64,000 bases of DNA from Bacteroides sp. (GCA_014801225.1 JAAVEO010000016.1:1-64000), one strand, 5' to 3'. Counted from the stretch's first letter, positions 35,330 to 44,655 are shown. Made by a program: numbers and translations. Notes: generated from the sequence alone by a model not told the origin.

Positions 35330-35860
35330 ATGACTGACGTGATGACGTCTGAGCAGCGTAGCCGCTGCATGGCGGCGGTGAAAGGGAAAGATACCAAGCC
35401 GGAGATGATTGTCCGGAAGTATCTGTTCTCCAGGGGTCTGCGCTATCGTGTCAACGTTCGGAAGTTGCCCGGCTCTCCTGACATTGTCTTGAAGAAATAT
35501 AAGACCGTCGTTTTTATCGACGGCTGCTTCTGGCACGGACATGAAGGCTGCAAATACTTCCGCCTGCCGAAAACAAACCGGGATTTCTGGCGTCATAAGA
35601 TAGCCATGAACTATGCCCGCGATTATGCCAACAACATAGATCTTGAGCTTGCGGGCTGGAGAGTGATACGCGTTTGGGAATGTGACGTAAAAACCAAGAT
35701 CAAGCGGGAAGAAACGCTTGAACGACTATATGCCCTGATTACCAAATCACCAAATATCGGGCATTATCAATCCAACGAAAATGATAATGAGTCAATAGCA
35801 GCCGAGCCGAATGAGCCGTATGGCAAGCTAAAGGATATTCTTTCAACGAAGAGATACTAA
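35330..35860 (+). CDS. vsr: Very short patch repair endonuclease
   Basis: Nicks DNA beside T:G mismatches that arise by deamination of 5-methylcytosine. The 176 residues contain the Vsr signature: MTSEQRSRCMAAVKGKDTKPE, GSPDIVLKKYKTVVFIDGCFWHGHEGCKYF in pattern form (catalytic Asp in GSPD and His in FWHGH), and NRDFWRHKI. The gene precedes a C5-methyltransferase, its expected functional partner. Base composition is like the host, in contrast to the AT-rich methyltransferase that follows after 227 bases. A C-terminal tail of about 35 residues is extra. Confidence 0.95.
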   Translation: MTDVMTSEQRSRCMAAVKGKDTKPEMIVRKYLFSRGLRYRVNVRKLPGSPDIVLKKYKTVVFIDGCFWHGHEGCKYFRLPKTNRDFWRHKIAMNYARDYANNIDLELAGWRVIRVWECDVKTKIKREETLERLYALITKSPNIGHYQSNENDNESIAAEPNEPYGKLKDILSTKRY

Positions 35861-35948
35861 TGTCATTATCTATGCAATTTTTGAGACACAGAATCTTAAC
35901 ACGCATCTTCACCATGTCTGATAATTAGGAAATCTCGAACACTTTTCG

Positions 35949-35956
35949 TAATTTTG
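35949..35956 (+). promoter_or_regulatory. Possible promoter -7 box of the methyltransferase gene
   Basis: TAATTTTG, about 145 bases before the ATG at 36100, in the 227-base gap after vsr. The long leader includes short inverted GAACTTC/GAAGTTC strings (36027-36087 region) whose meaning is unclear. Confidence 0.5.
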
Positions 35957-36099
35957 CAAGCTAAAACGCGCACGGGCTGACAACGACCAATTATGTAAGA
36001 AACATTTCTTATACAACATATTAACGGAACTTCAGTGTAGGCGAACAATAAGGGTTTGGTCGACTGTCAGCACTACCCGGAAGTTCTTTGTTATTTAAA

Positions 36100-37149
36100 A
36101 TGCCGACATTCCGATTAGGTGAATTATTTTCAGGGCCCGGTGGACTGGCATTCGGAGCACTTCAGTCAAAAAGCGCAGATGGGCGTTTTTCAGTTGAACA
36201 TGTATGGTCATCTGATTACGACCCAGATTCCTGTGCCACATATACGAAAAACATATGCCCGGAACATCCCGATTCAGTAATATGTCAGGATGTTCGTAAT
36301 CTTGATATTACCTCACTACAAGATATTGATGCTTTTGCTTATGGTTTTCCATGCAATAGCTTTTCTAATGTCGGTGAACATAAAGGATTGGCCAATGAAA
36401 AATTCGGACAATTATATTGGTACGGTATAGAAGTTCTTCGTAGATTTAAGCCGAAATGGTTTATTGCAGAGAATGTAAGCGGAATTAAATCTGCCGGAAA
36501 TAATGATTTTCAAATTATTCTTAAGGACATGAGAGACTCTGGCTATGAACTTACTGTTCATCAATACCATGCGGAGGATTATGGGATTCCTCAAACAAGA
36601 CATCGTGTTATAATAGTCGGTATTCGAGAGGACCTTAATGTAAAATTTCATGTACCCAATCCCGCAGATTTCAAAGATATAGATATTTCTTCACAAACAG
36701 CACTATTAAATATACCTATAAACGCACCCAATAACGAAATACGAGCTATTTCAGATAAAATAGTTGAGCGATTATCATATATTCCACCTGGTCAAAATAT
36801 ATGGCAGGCAGATGATGTAATGCCTGCTCATCTTAAAATAAATACGAAAACTAAAATTTCACAAATATATCGTAAGCTTGACCCCAATAAACCAAGTTAT
36901 ACAATTACAGCATCTGGTGGTGGTGGTACATTTGGTTATCATTGGTCTAATCGAGAACTTACTAATCGAGAACGAGCTCGAATACAAACGTTTCCCGATA
37001 ATTACGAATTTGTAGGAAAGTATGCCAGTGTACGTAAGCAGATAGGCATGGCGGTTCCATGCAAATTGAGTCAGGTTGTAGTTACGGCCATACTTAATAG
37101 TTTCGCAGGAATTGAATATAATCATATTAAACCAAATATCTTACTATAA
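36100..37149 (+). CDS. DNA (cytosine-5)-methyltransferase
   Basis: Modification enzyme of the restriction locus. The 349 residues start at the ATG 36100 (a TTG four codons upstream is possible). Motifs: I ELFSGPGG (8-15), IV GFPCNSFS with catalytic Cys85, VI ENV (124-126), VIII QTRHRVIIVGIR, and IX/X RERARIQTFPDNYEF and IGMAVPC. The target-recognition region is between VIII and IX. The gene is strongly AT-rich compared with vsr and with the downstream motor domain. It ends 1 base before the McrB-like gene. Recognition sequence unknown. Confidence 0.95.
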   Translation: MPTFRLGELFSGPGGLAFGALQSKSADGRFSVEHVWSSDYDPDSCATYTKNICPEHPDSVICQDVRNLDITSLQDIDAFAYGFPCNSFSNVGEHKGLANEKFGQLYWYGIEVLRRFKPKWFIAENVSGIKSAGNNDFQIILKDMRDSGYELTVHQYHAEDYGIPQTRHRVIIVGIREDLNVKFHVPNPADFKDIDISSQTALLNIPINAPNNEIRAISDKIVERLSYIPPGQNIWQADDVMPAHLKINTKTKISQIYRKLDPNKPSYTITASGGGGTFGYHWSNRELTNRERARIQTFPDNYEFVGKYASVRKQIGMAVPCKLSQVVVTAILNSFAGIEYNHIKPNILL

Positions 37150-37150
37150 C

Positions 37151-38803
37151 ATGAAATCAGTCGAAGTTAATCTATTTGATCGTAATGGGGACATTCAGTA
37201 TGGCTTAAATTGGGGAAATAGAGATAATCGTGATCGCAATGAAGCTTATCTTCAATTATCCCCCGATGTATACAAATCTAATTTCTTCCCTGAAAAAGGA
37301 ATTTACTTTGTTGTTGAAACAGATGATAATGAGACTCTAATAATGAATCGAGCGCAAAAAGGTGTAGGGACAGCAATTCAAACACCTGAAAATAATGCCA
37401 CATTAGGGTTATACATTAGAAAAAGATTAGGTATTCCTTCAGGAACTGAAATCACCGTCAATCATCTTAAAAATTCTAATTTAACAAAATTCATTTTCAC
37501 AAAAATAGATGATAAGCATTTTAGACTTTCAACAAATACTTTACAAGAAAATAATGATATCATATCTCTCGATTTAGAAAGCACAATTAAGAATGCCGAT
37601 GATAATACAAAACGGCAATTTGACTATCTTCGGGCGATGCGGACAAAGCCGTTCCTTTTGCTTGCGGGTATTTCGGGCACAGGAAAGAGTCGAATCGTAA
37701 AGCAGATGGCTTTCGATAGTTGCCCGGATAATGCGGAGCTTCGTTCTGACCCTACCTCTCCCGGCAATTATTGCCTTATCGAGGTCAAACCGAATTGGCA
37801 CGACTCTACCGAACTGCTCGGCTATGAAAGTAAAATCGGGGGAGCGCATTATCAACTCACTACGTTTGTGAAGTTCCTCATTAAAGCGATGCTTCACCCT
37901 AATGTTCCTTTCTTCGTATGCTTGGATGAAATGAACCTTGCCCCAGTGGAGCAATATTTCGCAGAGTTTCTGAGCGTGCTTGAAAGCCGCACAAAACTTG
38001 AAGACGGTCATATCGTTTCCGAACCGCTAATCAAAGCCGACATTTTCGCCAACAAGGATTACGAGCTTAAATTGCAGGATGATTTGTTCGGTCTTGAGCT
38101 TAAGGAAGAAATTAACAAAGACGGAAGCCAACGTATCATCAGTGGAAAACTTCCTGACGAAATGCAGCCGATGTATGAGGCTCTGAAGAAGCATGGTCTC
38201 CGTATTCCTGAAAATGTTGTTGTGATCGGCACGGTCAATATGGACGAAACCACGCATCAGTTCTCCCGCAAGGTGATCGACCGCGCAATGACCATCGAGA
38301 TGAATCTGCCGGAGGGCGACCCGTTTATGGACTTCTTTACCAACGCTTCCGACCTCTCATATCGAACCAACCCCACATCCGCATCGCTTTATCTCGCCAC
38401 AGAAACTAAAGCCAAGGATGTTATTAAGGATCTTTCCCTTGCTGATGACGGAAAGACGAAATGGCTCAAAGGTGAAATCGCCGGCGTTCTTACCCGGCTT
38501 AACGATGCGCTTGACGGCACTCCCTTCAAGGTGGCCTATCGCGTTCAGAACGAACTGCTACTCTACTTCTATCAGATGTGGCGCGAAAACAAATCTGCAA
38601 AGTGGAAAGAAATCCTCTATACTTCAGTGGACCAAATTCTGATGATGAAAGTATTGCCGCGAGTAGAGGGCGATGAAGAATTACTCGAAGGGCCACTCAA
38701 ACGTCTTATCGAGTTTGCGGCACCTTATCCCAACGCCAAGAAGAAACTGGATGAGATGAAAAAACGCCTCGAGCAATCGCGCTTCACATCATTCTGGCCC
38801 TAA
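37151..38803 (+). CDS. McrB-like AAA+ GTPase with N-terminal B3-like DNA-recognition domain (LlaJI.R1 type)
   Basis: Motor and specificity subunit of a restriction complex. The 550 residues start at 37151. Residues 8-135 resemble the B3-like DNA-binding domain of NgoFVII/BfiI-type enzymes (GLNWGNR, KSNFFPEKGIYFVVETDD, ATLGLYIRKRLGIPSG). The AAA+ domain follows: Walker A GISGTGKS (173-180), Walker B FFVCLDEMN (Asp259-Glu260), then GTVNMDETTH and a C-terminal helical part. B3-type N-domains are known from LlaJI.R1, whose complex cuts an unmodified specific site. Base composition changes abruptly near codon 155. Confidence 0.88.
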   Translation: MKSVEVNLFDRNGDIQYGLNWGNRDNRDRNEAYLQLSPDVYKSNFFPEKGIYFVVETDDNETLIMNRAQKGVGTAIQTPENNATLGLYIRKRLGIPSGTEITVNHLKNSNLTKFIFTKIDDKHFRLSTNTLQENNDIISLDLESTIKNADDNTKRQFDYLRAMRTKPFLLLAGISGTGKSRIVKQMAFDSCPDNAELRSDPTSPGNYCLIEVKPNWHDSTELLGYESKIGGAHYQLTTFVKFLIKAMLHPNVPFFVCLDEMNLAPVEQYFAEFLSVLESRTKLEDGHIVSEPLIKADIFANKDYELKLQDDLFGLELKEEINKDGSQRIISGKLPDEMQPMYEALKKHGLRIPENVVVIGTVNMDETTHQFSRKVIDRAMTIEMNLPEGDPFMDFFTNASDLSYRTNPTSASLYLATETKAKDVIKDLSLADDGKTKWLKGEIAGVLTRLNDALDGTPFKVAYRVQNELLLYFYQMWRENKSAKWKEILYTSVDQILMMKVLPRVEGDEELLEGPLKRLIEFAAPYPNAKKKLDEMKKRLEQSRFTSFWP

Positions 38804-38806
38804 ACT

Positions 38807-41131
38807 ATGGAAGTTCTCTCTTTCAAAAGCCATAATGTAAGAATCACTGCCAACACTGCCGCCGATATGGCAAACTGCTGGAAGAGATTCCGTTCACGTG
38901 TAGATACGCCTGAAAAAAAGAAAGCTGCCACATACTGCGACTATCGCAGTACGCTCCCCGGCACACTCGCTCTCGCCACTCCTCCAAGCTTTGATCTGCA
39001 CCCCGAGGGGGAAGCCGATTCTCAGGAATGGAAAGACCTGCCTCCCGTTTTTTATGAAACGGCCACTTACAATGTCAGTATATATCTCACCGATGTTGAC
39101 ACCGCCCCTTGTATTCTCCATAAAATGAAGGAAGTGACCGAACTCTTCTCGGTCATTCCTATCGGAGGCGAGAACTCGCATGAGTGGCTGATGTCGGCCC
39201 CTCTATCGTTTGTCAACGAGCCGGGAATATTTGAATTGACTTTCAAATATAAACCCTGCAGAAAACCGGAACGCACCGACACATTCTCTTTCCGCGTTGT
39301 TTCTCCGAAACTCGACACGAAAGATGACTACAACCATATCCTTGCGGAAATAAATGCCGAGTATAACGAAATCATCTATCAATATCTGACTCTAACGTTG
39401 CAGAATCTTCAACGTGGAGGAAAGTCGGATAATGATGTGATTTGGCTCTCTATCTTCCGCAACATTGCCAAGGAATATGAGAAGTGGGTACGCTATATCG
39501 CAGACAAGCCCCATCTGAGGCAGACGCGGCAAACCTACTTCGACCGCGCCGACCGCATCAAGCGTTGGTCGCCGCGAATGGAGGAACGATATGCACAGGT
39601 AGAAGCCGAGGGACGACTGGAGCATGAATACTTCCGCCACGATGAAATAATCCACACCCACAATACGCGCGAAAACCGGTTCGTAAAGTTTACACTCGAC
39701 CGCATCGGCAAGCGCCTGACCTCGATTGTAGCCACAATCAAAACCAAAAGCGCGAAAGCAAAAGCAGCCGACAAGGTAGCCGACGGCGAACTTGCCGAAC
39801 TTGACGGGTATGTGGCTTCTATCCGCAGGCTTGCCAATTCCAAGCTGTTCCGGACGCTGAGGGGCGAACCCTTGCGGAGCGAAAGCATGGTACTTCAAAA
39901 GCGCACAGGCTACGCGCAAGTATATAAATACTGGCTGCTCCTCCAAGAGGGGATAGAACTCTTCGAGGGTGCGAACGCTATCGGTGTGCGTCCTATATGG
40001 GAACTCTACGAATTATGGTGCTTTCTGAAAATGCGGCAAATGGTGGCCGACATTCTCGGTCTGCACTTCGGCAATCCTGATGAAATCACTGAAAATCCGA
40101 TGCCGATGGTAAAGCCCTTCGAGGACAACAACCAGGAGCATACGGTATATTACCATTGCGCCGACGGCTCAATGGCCCGACTTCACTATCAGCACACTTA
40201 CAGCCGCAAAACAGGCGAGGTTCACACGGCTACCACCGAGAACCGTCCCGACATCGTGCTTACCTTGGTCAAACCCGACGGGTTTGAGCTGACCTATCTA
40301 TTTGACGCAAAGTATCGTCTGATCGACGATAACAAGCTCAACAAAGAAGACCGCGATGAATGGTCGGCTTCAGGGGGAGCGGACACACCTCCTGCGGATG
40401 CAATCAATCAGATGCACCGCTACCGCGATGCAATCTATTACGGCTCTGACAAGCAGACGCATGCCGCCAAAGAGATTATCGGAGGCTACATACTTTTCCC
40501 CGGTCGAGGCGATAAGGAGAGTGTGCGTCAGCGTTTCTTCTACAAGAGTATCGAAACGGTCAACATCGGTGCATTCCCCTTGTTGCCTGACGCTTCCGAC
40601 CCCTCGAACGAGGGTTCGTTGCTATACGAATTTCTCACAAAAATTCTTCGGGCCGAGCGCGTCGCCACCCATTTGCAATCCGCAATTCCTCAAAAGGGTC
40701 TTGAATATCACATGGCTTATACCCCTGCGCCCACCGATCTTGTGCTCGTAGGGTATTACAAGACCGAACAATTGGAGGCAATCAAGCGCAATCGCCTCTA
40801 TTATGTGCCGGCCGCCATCGGGAAAGGCTCGATCAATCTCGTGTCAGGCTTCGAGAAAACGAAGTATCTCTTGCTGCATCACGACAACTACCGAATACTT
40901 GTGCGGCTCAAAGGCGACGGGCCGAAGTTCTATCCGAGAACCGCGCTCGAAGAGCTTGGTTTCACTCCTTCCGGCGATTTTTATCTCGGCTTTGAGATAG
41001 TCAATTTCGAACCGGTCCGGGATATCGACCCCTATGCCTACGAATTCGAACGCAAAGGCCAGTATCGTTTTACTCCTTACTTCACTACTATTGACAAATT
41101 ACTATCCTCCAATGAAGATTCTCATGCGTAG
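38807..41131 (+). CDS. DUF2357 / McrC-like restriction nuclease subunit (LlaJI.R2 type)
   Basis: Nuclease partner of the preceding GTPase. The 774 residues have a DUF2357-type N-terminal and helical middle part (about 1-430). A PD-(D/E)XK centre follows: Asp482 in ENRPDIVLTLV and Asp500-Ala-Lys502 in YLFDAKYRL, with a downstream Gln in NQMHRYRDA. After the nuclease comes about 130 residues (from TDLVLVGYYKTEQ) of unrecognised type, possibly PUA-like. The gene starts 3 bases after the GTPase gene, and its base composition is host-like. Confidence 0.85.
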   Translation: MEVLSFKSHNVRITANTAADMANCWKRFRSRVDTPEKKKAATYCDYRSTLPGTLALATPPSFDLHPEGEADSQEWKDLPPVFYETATYNVSIYLTDVDTAPCILHKMKEVTELFSVIPIGGENSHEWLMSAPLSFVNEPGIFELTFKYKPCRKPERTDTFSFRVVSPKLDTKDDYNHILAEINAEYNEIIYQYLTLTLQNLQRGGKSDNDVIWLSIFRNIAKEYEKWVRYIADKPHLRQTRQTYFDRADRIKRWSPRMEERYAQVEAEGRLEHEYFRHDEIIHTHNTRENRFVKFTLDRIGKRLTSIVATIKTKSAKAKAADKVADGELAELDGYVASIRRLANSKLFRTLRGEPLRSESMVLQKRTGYAQVYKYWLLLQEGIELFEGANAIGVRPIWELYELWCFLKMRQMVADILGLHFGNPDEITENPMPMVKPFEDNNQEHTVYYHCADGSMARLHYQHTYSRKTGEVHTATTENRPDIVLTLVKPDGFELTYLFDAKYRLIDDNKLNKEDRDEWSASGGADTPPADAINQMHRYRDAIYYGSDKQTHAAKEIIGGYILFPGRGDKESVRQRFFYKSIETVNIGAFPLLPDASDPSNEGSLLYEFLTKILRAERVATHLQSAIPQKGLEYHMAYTPAPTDLVLVGYYKTEQLEAIKRNRLYYVPAAIGKGSINLVSGFEKTKYLLLHHDNYRILVRLKGDGPKFYPRTALEELGFTPSGDFYLGFEIVNFEPVRDIDPYAYEFERKGQYRFTPYFTTIDKLLSSNEDSHA

Positions 41132-41221
41132 ATCATCTCTTGGGAGCGTGTAAGTTGCGGCAGCGGTCGCGACAGGTCGCGAACCGTACATGTGCTGCGG
41201 TATTAGTTGCGGGAGCGAATC

Positions 41222-42868
41222 CTACATGGGATGGCGGGAGGCGAGGAATTCGTCGTGGTAAGCGTCGAAGATTTGACGGATGGCGCTACCTATCTTGAGG
41301 TAGGAGGATTCGTCAAGGTTGGCGAGAGAAGCACGCACCGACCATTCCGGGCCGTCAAAGCCGCTGCCGTTGAGAAGCACCACGGAGGTTTCTTTGGCAA
41401 GGCGTACCACTACGTCGATCGGTTCGTGGGTGGCGGCCAACCAGTCGCAGAAATCCTGTCCGTAAATACGGCGTCCCCATACCATAAGATCTATTTCGGA
41501 GTAATAACCCACTCGGAGGGGATCCTTGCGAAGCGTGAAACCGGTGCCTTTCCAGAGAGCCTCCAGACGATCGGAAATCATGGAGCGCATCTTGCGGCGA
41601 TACACGTCCTTGGTATCGAGCAAACACATGAGCGAGAAGAGCGACATCTGTATCTGCTGGGGTGTGGAGAGGCCGGCAGTATGATTGAGGGCCACCGCAC
41701 GGCTGTCGGCCACAAGACGATCGATGAAGGGTATGGAGGCCGGATCCATCGAGAGGGATGAATAACGGCGCGCGAGATCCTTACGGTCGGCCTCGGGAAG
41801 AGCGGCGATAAGACGATCGAAGATATTCTTATTGGCTGCGGCTATGACAGCGAGACGCCAACCCGTAGCTCCGAAATATTTACTGAATGAATATACGCAG
41901 AGAGTATTCTCGGGAAGCACATACATAAGGCTCTTGAAATCATTTGCGAATGTGCCGTAGACATCATCAGTCACAATCATCAAATCGGGGTTATCGTTTT
42001 TCACGATATCCACAATGCGATTGAGATTCTCGTCGCTGAGGCGGAAGGAAGGGGGATTGGAGGGATTGACGAGGAACACCATCTTGATCTTCGGATCGCG
42101 CAGCTTGTCAAGTTCGCTGTCGGGATACTGCCATGTATGGAATCCATCGGCGTTGAGCGCACTTGCATATACATTAGTCACGTTGAATTCGTAACGGTCG
42201 AGACGAGGAATCTCTATGTAGGGAGTGAATATAGGGGTCATGAGCGCAATGGAATCCCCCTTCTGCAGGAGATGATTGGCGAGTAGCGACTCGAAGATAT
42301 AGACCATTGCGGCTGTGCCTCCCTCCGTAGCGAAGAGATCATATTCCTCTCCGAGCCCGGGAGCACGATTCCCCATCTCCTGAGCGAGATAGGCACGGGT
42401 GATTTTCTCGGTGTTCTCAAGGATGCGGGGAGGTGTGGGGTAATGATCTCCTATGATTCCGTCGGCCCACTCGTATGCCAAAGAATCTATATCCACTCCG
42501 AGCACCTTCTCTGCATAATCGAGCGACCGCGAGAGCAGGTGGGCTCCGCGACGTGCGGCATTGTCGGCGAGGAAAGTGCGTAGACGCTCCCCTATCCCCT
42601 CTTTGGAGGGAAGGCCGGCGATACCCGGCTTCATATAGAATTCATCGCGGGCCTGCTCCATGGCCCAGAGGCCCAGGAGGAAGAAAGCGTCACGCGGCTC
42701 GGTGGCAATCCAGTTGGGATTGCCTCGCCCGGCGTTGAGATAAGTATCGGTAGAGGTGCGGGCCTCTTTCTGAGCAAGGTCGATGAGGGTATTCTTTATC
42801 TCGAAAGGACTCATTTTCTCAAGATCCTTCTGAAATGACTTGCTTTCGGGATTGACTGTCGTATTCAT
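41222..42868 (-). CDS. aspD: Bifunctional aspartate aminotransferase / aspartate 4-decarboxylase
   Basis: PLP enzyme that converts aspartate to alanine and CO2. The 548 residues fit the AspD family: a long N-terminal part (LNAGRGNPNWIATEPRDAFF near residues 45-64), FVLNPSNPPS-type segment (here FLVNPSNPPSFRL), the Asp in IVTDDVYGTF and the Schiff-base Lys in YSFSKYFGATGWRL. It lies 83 bases downstream of aspT on the same strand. Together they run an electrogenic aspartate-in, alanine-out cycle that consumes a cytosolic proton. The gene is convergent with the restriction locus; the 90-base gap holds only a TCGCGA-CAGG-TCGCGA hairpin. Confidence 0.95.
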   Translation of the reverse strand: MNTTVNPESKSFQKDLEKMSPFEIKNTLIDLAQKEARTSTDTYLNAGRGNPNWIATEPRDAFFLLGLWAMEQARDEFYMKPGIAGLPSKEGIGERLRTFLADNAARRGAHLLSRSLDYAEKVLGVDIDSLAYEWADGIIGDHYPTPPRILENTEKITRAYLAQEMGNRAPGLGEEYDLFATEGGTAAMVYIFESLLANHLLQKGDSIALMTPIFTPYIEIPRLDRYEFNVTNVYASALNADGFHTWQYPDSELDKLRDPKIKMVFLVNPSNPPSFRLSDENLNRIVDIVKNDNPDLMIVTDDVYGTFANDFKSLMYVLPENTLCVYSFSKYFGATGWRLAVIAAANKNIFDRLIAALPEADRKDLARRYSSLSMDPASIPFIDRLVADSRAVALNHTAGLSTPQQIQMSLFSLMCLLDTKDVYRRKMRSMISDRLEALWKGTGFTLRKDPLRVGYYSEIDLMVWGRRIYGQDFCDWLAATHEPIDVVVRLAKETSVVLLNGSGFDGPEWSVRASLANLDESSYLKIGSAIRQIFDAYHDEFLASRHPM

Positions 42869-42951
42869 AATATATGTGTTTTTCTGTATTGGTGTTTTTG
42901 ATATTTATTTCAGGGGAGGGGGGAGTAAGAGACGAGGGTGACGCCGGCAGG

Positions 42952-44655
42952 TCAGTAGACGGCGGCCATTATCACGGCCATAAGTATCAGCAGAGTATTG
43001 CCGATGGCGTAGGTGATGGTGTAGCCCATCGCCGGGAGGGAGGAGCCGAGACTATCCTGGATGGCACCGAGCGAGGCGGTAGTGACTCGCGAACCGGCCA
43101 CACATCCCAGATTTATAGCGGCGGGAAACTTGAATATCTTGTCGCCTATCCATATTCCGAGAATAAGGGGTACGGTAGTGGCTATGATACCGGCTACGAA
43201 TAGCATCCAGCCTACCTGAGTGATACCGCTTACGAATGTCGGACCGGAGGAGATACCGATTACGGCGATAAAGAGATTCAATCCAACGTTATTCAGCACC
43301 CAAAGGGAGGATGACGGTATCTTGCCGAATGTAGGGCGTTTTGAGCGCCACCATCCGAATACCAGACCTGCGATCAACGCACCTCCACTTGTGGAGAGAC
43401 TGACAGGGATGCCGCCGATATGGATTGTGATGGCGCCGATAATGGCACCGATGAATATGCCGAGGCCTACGAATACCATATCTGTGGCTGTGGAGGGTCG
43501 GTCGGGATAACCGATGGCTTTTGCCGCAGCCTCCACTGCCGGGCGCGGACCTTCGATGGTCACTGTGTCGCCGCTATGCACTTTGCTTTGGGCGAGCACG
43601 GGGAGGATATTGCCGGAGCTGTTGGTGATGCGTGAGATTACAACGCCGTTCATCTCGGGGAGCTTGCGGAGTTGATCCACTGTATATCCGTCGACATGCT
43701 TCTGTGCCACCATTACGGGTATCCTCTCCACGGGGAATGAGAGCAGGGCGGTATCGGCAATTTCGGGTCCTATCCAGCTTTCATCATCCACGATATATTC
43801 TTTACGACCGCTGAGCACTATTGTGTCGCCCTTGCAAATCTTCAGGTCGGACGCGGGAGCGTCGATAAGGCCGGAATCCTGACGCACTCTTTCTACAAAT
43901 ACTCGACGACCGTCGTCAGAGAAGCGTTTCTCGATGTCGCCTACCGTGCGGGGCACATCGAAGAAATCGGAATCGGCTTTATATGCGCGATATGACACGG
44001 GGCGCAACACGGAGACCATTGCGGGGTCCTCATCTTGAGAGGAGGTATTCATCTTGGCTTCGAGTTCGGCTGTCTCTTTCCTCACTTTGCGAATGCCGCC
44101 GAGCATGGCCGGACCGAGTGAACCGAGAATCCAGGCAGATCCGATGGTGCCGAAGATATATGTGACGGCATAACATACGGGAATTATGTTCTGCCATGCG
44201 GTTTTGTCGGCGGCGGAGGCCGACATATTGCCTATGGCATCCTGGCCTACGCCTATTACGGCTGAGATAGTCTGCGCTCCGGCGAAGAGTCCGAGTGCTT
44301 CGCCGATATTGTAATGGAAGAGGCGCGCAGTGGCCCATGTGCAGGCGAGGCAGATGACACACATCACTAAGGCGAACAGCACCTGTTTCAGTCCGGAGCC
44401 GCGAAGGGCGCGGAAGAACTGCGGACCTACACTATATCCGATAGCAAAGAGGAACAGCAGAAAACTTACAGATTTCAGGGGGCCGGAGATAGGAATGTCA
44501 AGCTGACCTACGAGCACTCCGACGAGCAGCACGGATGTGACTGTGCCGAGAGAGAAAGACTTATATTTCCATTTGCCGATCCAGAATCCCAGACCGAGAG
44601 TCAGGAAAATAGCGATAGCGGGGTTATCCCGCAATGTTTGTACAAACCAATTCAT
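42952..44655 (-). CDS. aspT: Aspartate:alanine antiporter
   Basis: Inner-membrane exchanger of the AAE family. The 567 residues show five N-terminal membrane segments (about 12-170), a central cytosolic part with two TrkA-C-like (RCK_C) domains (about 200-375) and six or so C-terminal membrane segments. Family motifs are GYSVGPQFFRAL, GLFAGAQTISAVIGVGQDA and the repeated GCVAGSRVTTASLGA-like segment near the end. It is the first gene of an aspT-aspD operon. No clear TAnnTTTG box is seen immediately upstream, but tandem inverted repeats lie 165-236 bases upstream. Confidence 0.94.
   Translation of the reverse strand: MNWFVQTLRDNPAIAIFLTLGLGFWIGKWKYKSFSLGTVTSVLLVGVLVGQLDIPISGPLKSVSFLLFLFAIGYSVGPQFFRALRGSGLKQVLFALVMCVICLACTWATARLFHYNIGEALGLFAGAQTISAVIGVGQDAIGNMSASAADKTAWQNIIPVCYAVTYIFGTIGSAWILGSLGPAMLGGIRKVRKETAELEAKMNTSSQDEDPAMVSVLRPVSYRAYKADSDFFDVPRTVGDIEKRFSDDGRRVFVERVRQDSGLIDAPASDLKICKGDTIVLSGRKEYIVDDESWIGPEIADTALLSFPVERIPVMVAQKHVDGYTVDQLRKLPEMNGVVISRITNSSGNILPVLAQSKVHSGDTVTIEGPRPAVEAAAKAIGYPDRPSTATDMVFVGLGIFIGAIIGAITIHIGGIPVSLSTSGGALIAGLVFGWWRSKRPTFGKIPSSSLWVLNNVGLNLFIAVIGISSGPTFVSGITQVGWMLFVAGIIATTVPLILGIWIGDKIFKFPAAINLGCVAGSRVTTASLGAIQDSLGSSLPAMGYTITYAIGNTLLILMAVIMAAVY

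Larger units (their letters stand above)
35861..37615. other. AT-rich block covering the methyltransferase and the recognition domain of the McrB-like gene
   Basis: Hand counts of 60-base lines give about 20-38% G+C inside the block (for example 37441-37500 at 27% and 37501-37560 at 20%). The flanks are higher: 58% at 35341-35400, 57% at 37621-37680 and 48% at 37681-37740. The right edge falls inside the McrB-like gene, about 20 codons before its Walker A motif. The left edge is at the vsr stop. Confidence 0.75.

Noticed and set aside
35300-41221. Restriction locus considered as part of a prophage or integrative element
   Set aside because: No integrase, transposase, tRNA target or direct repeats were seen at the borders. 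Only the inner block differs in composition.
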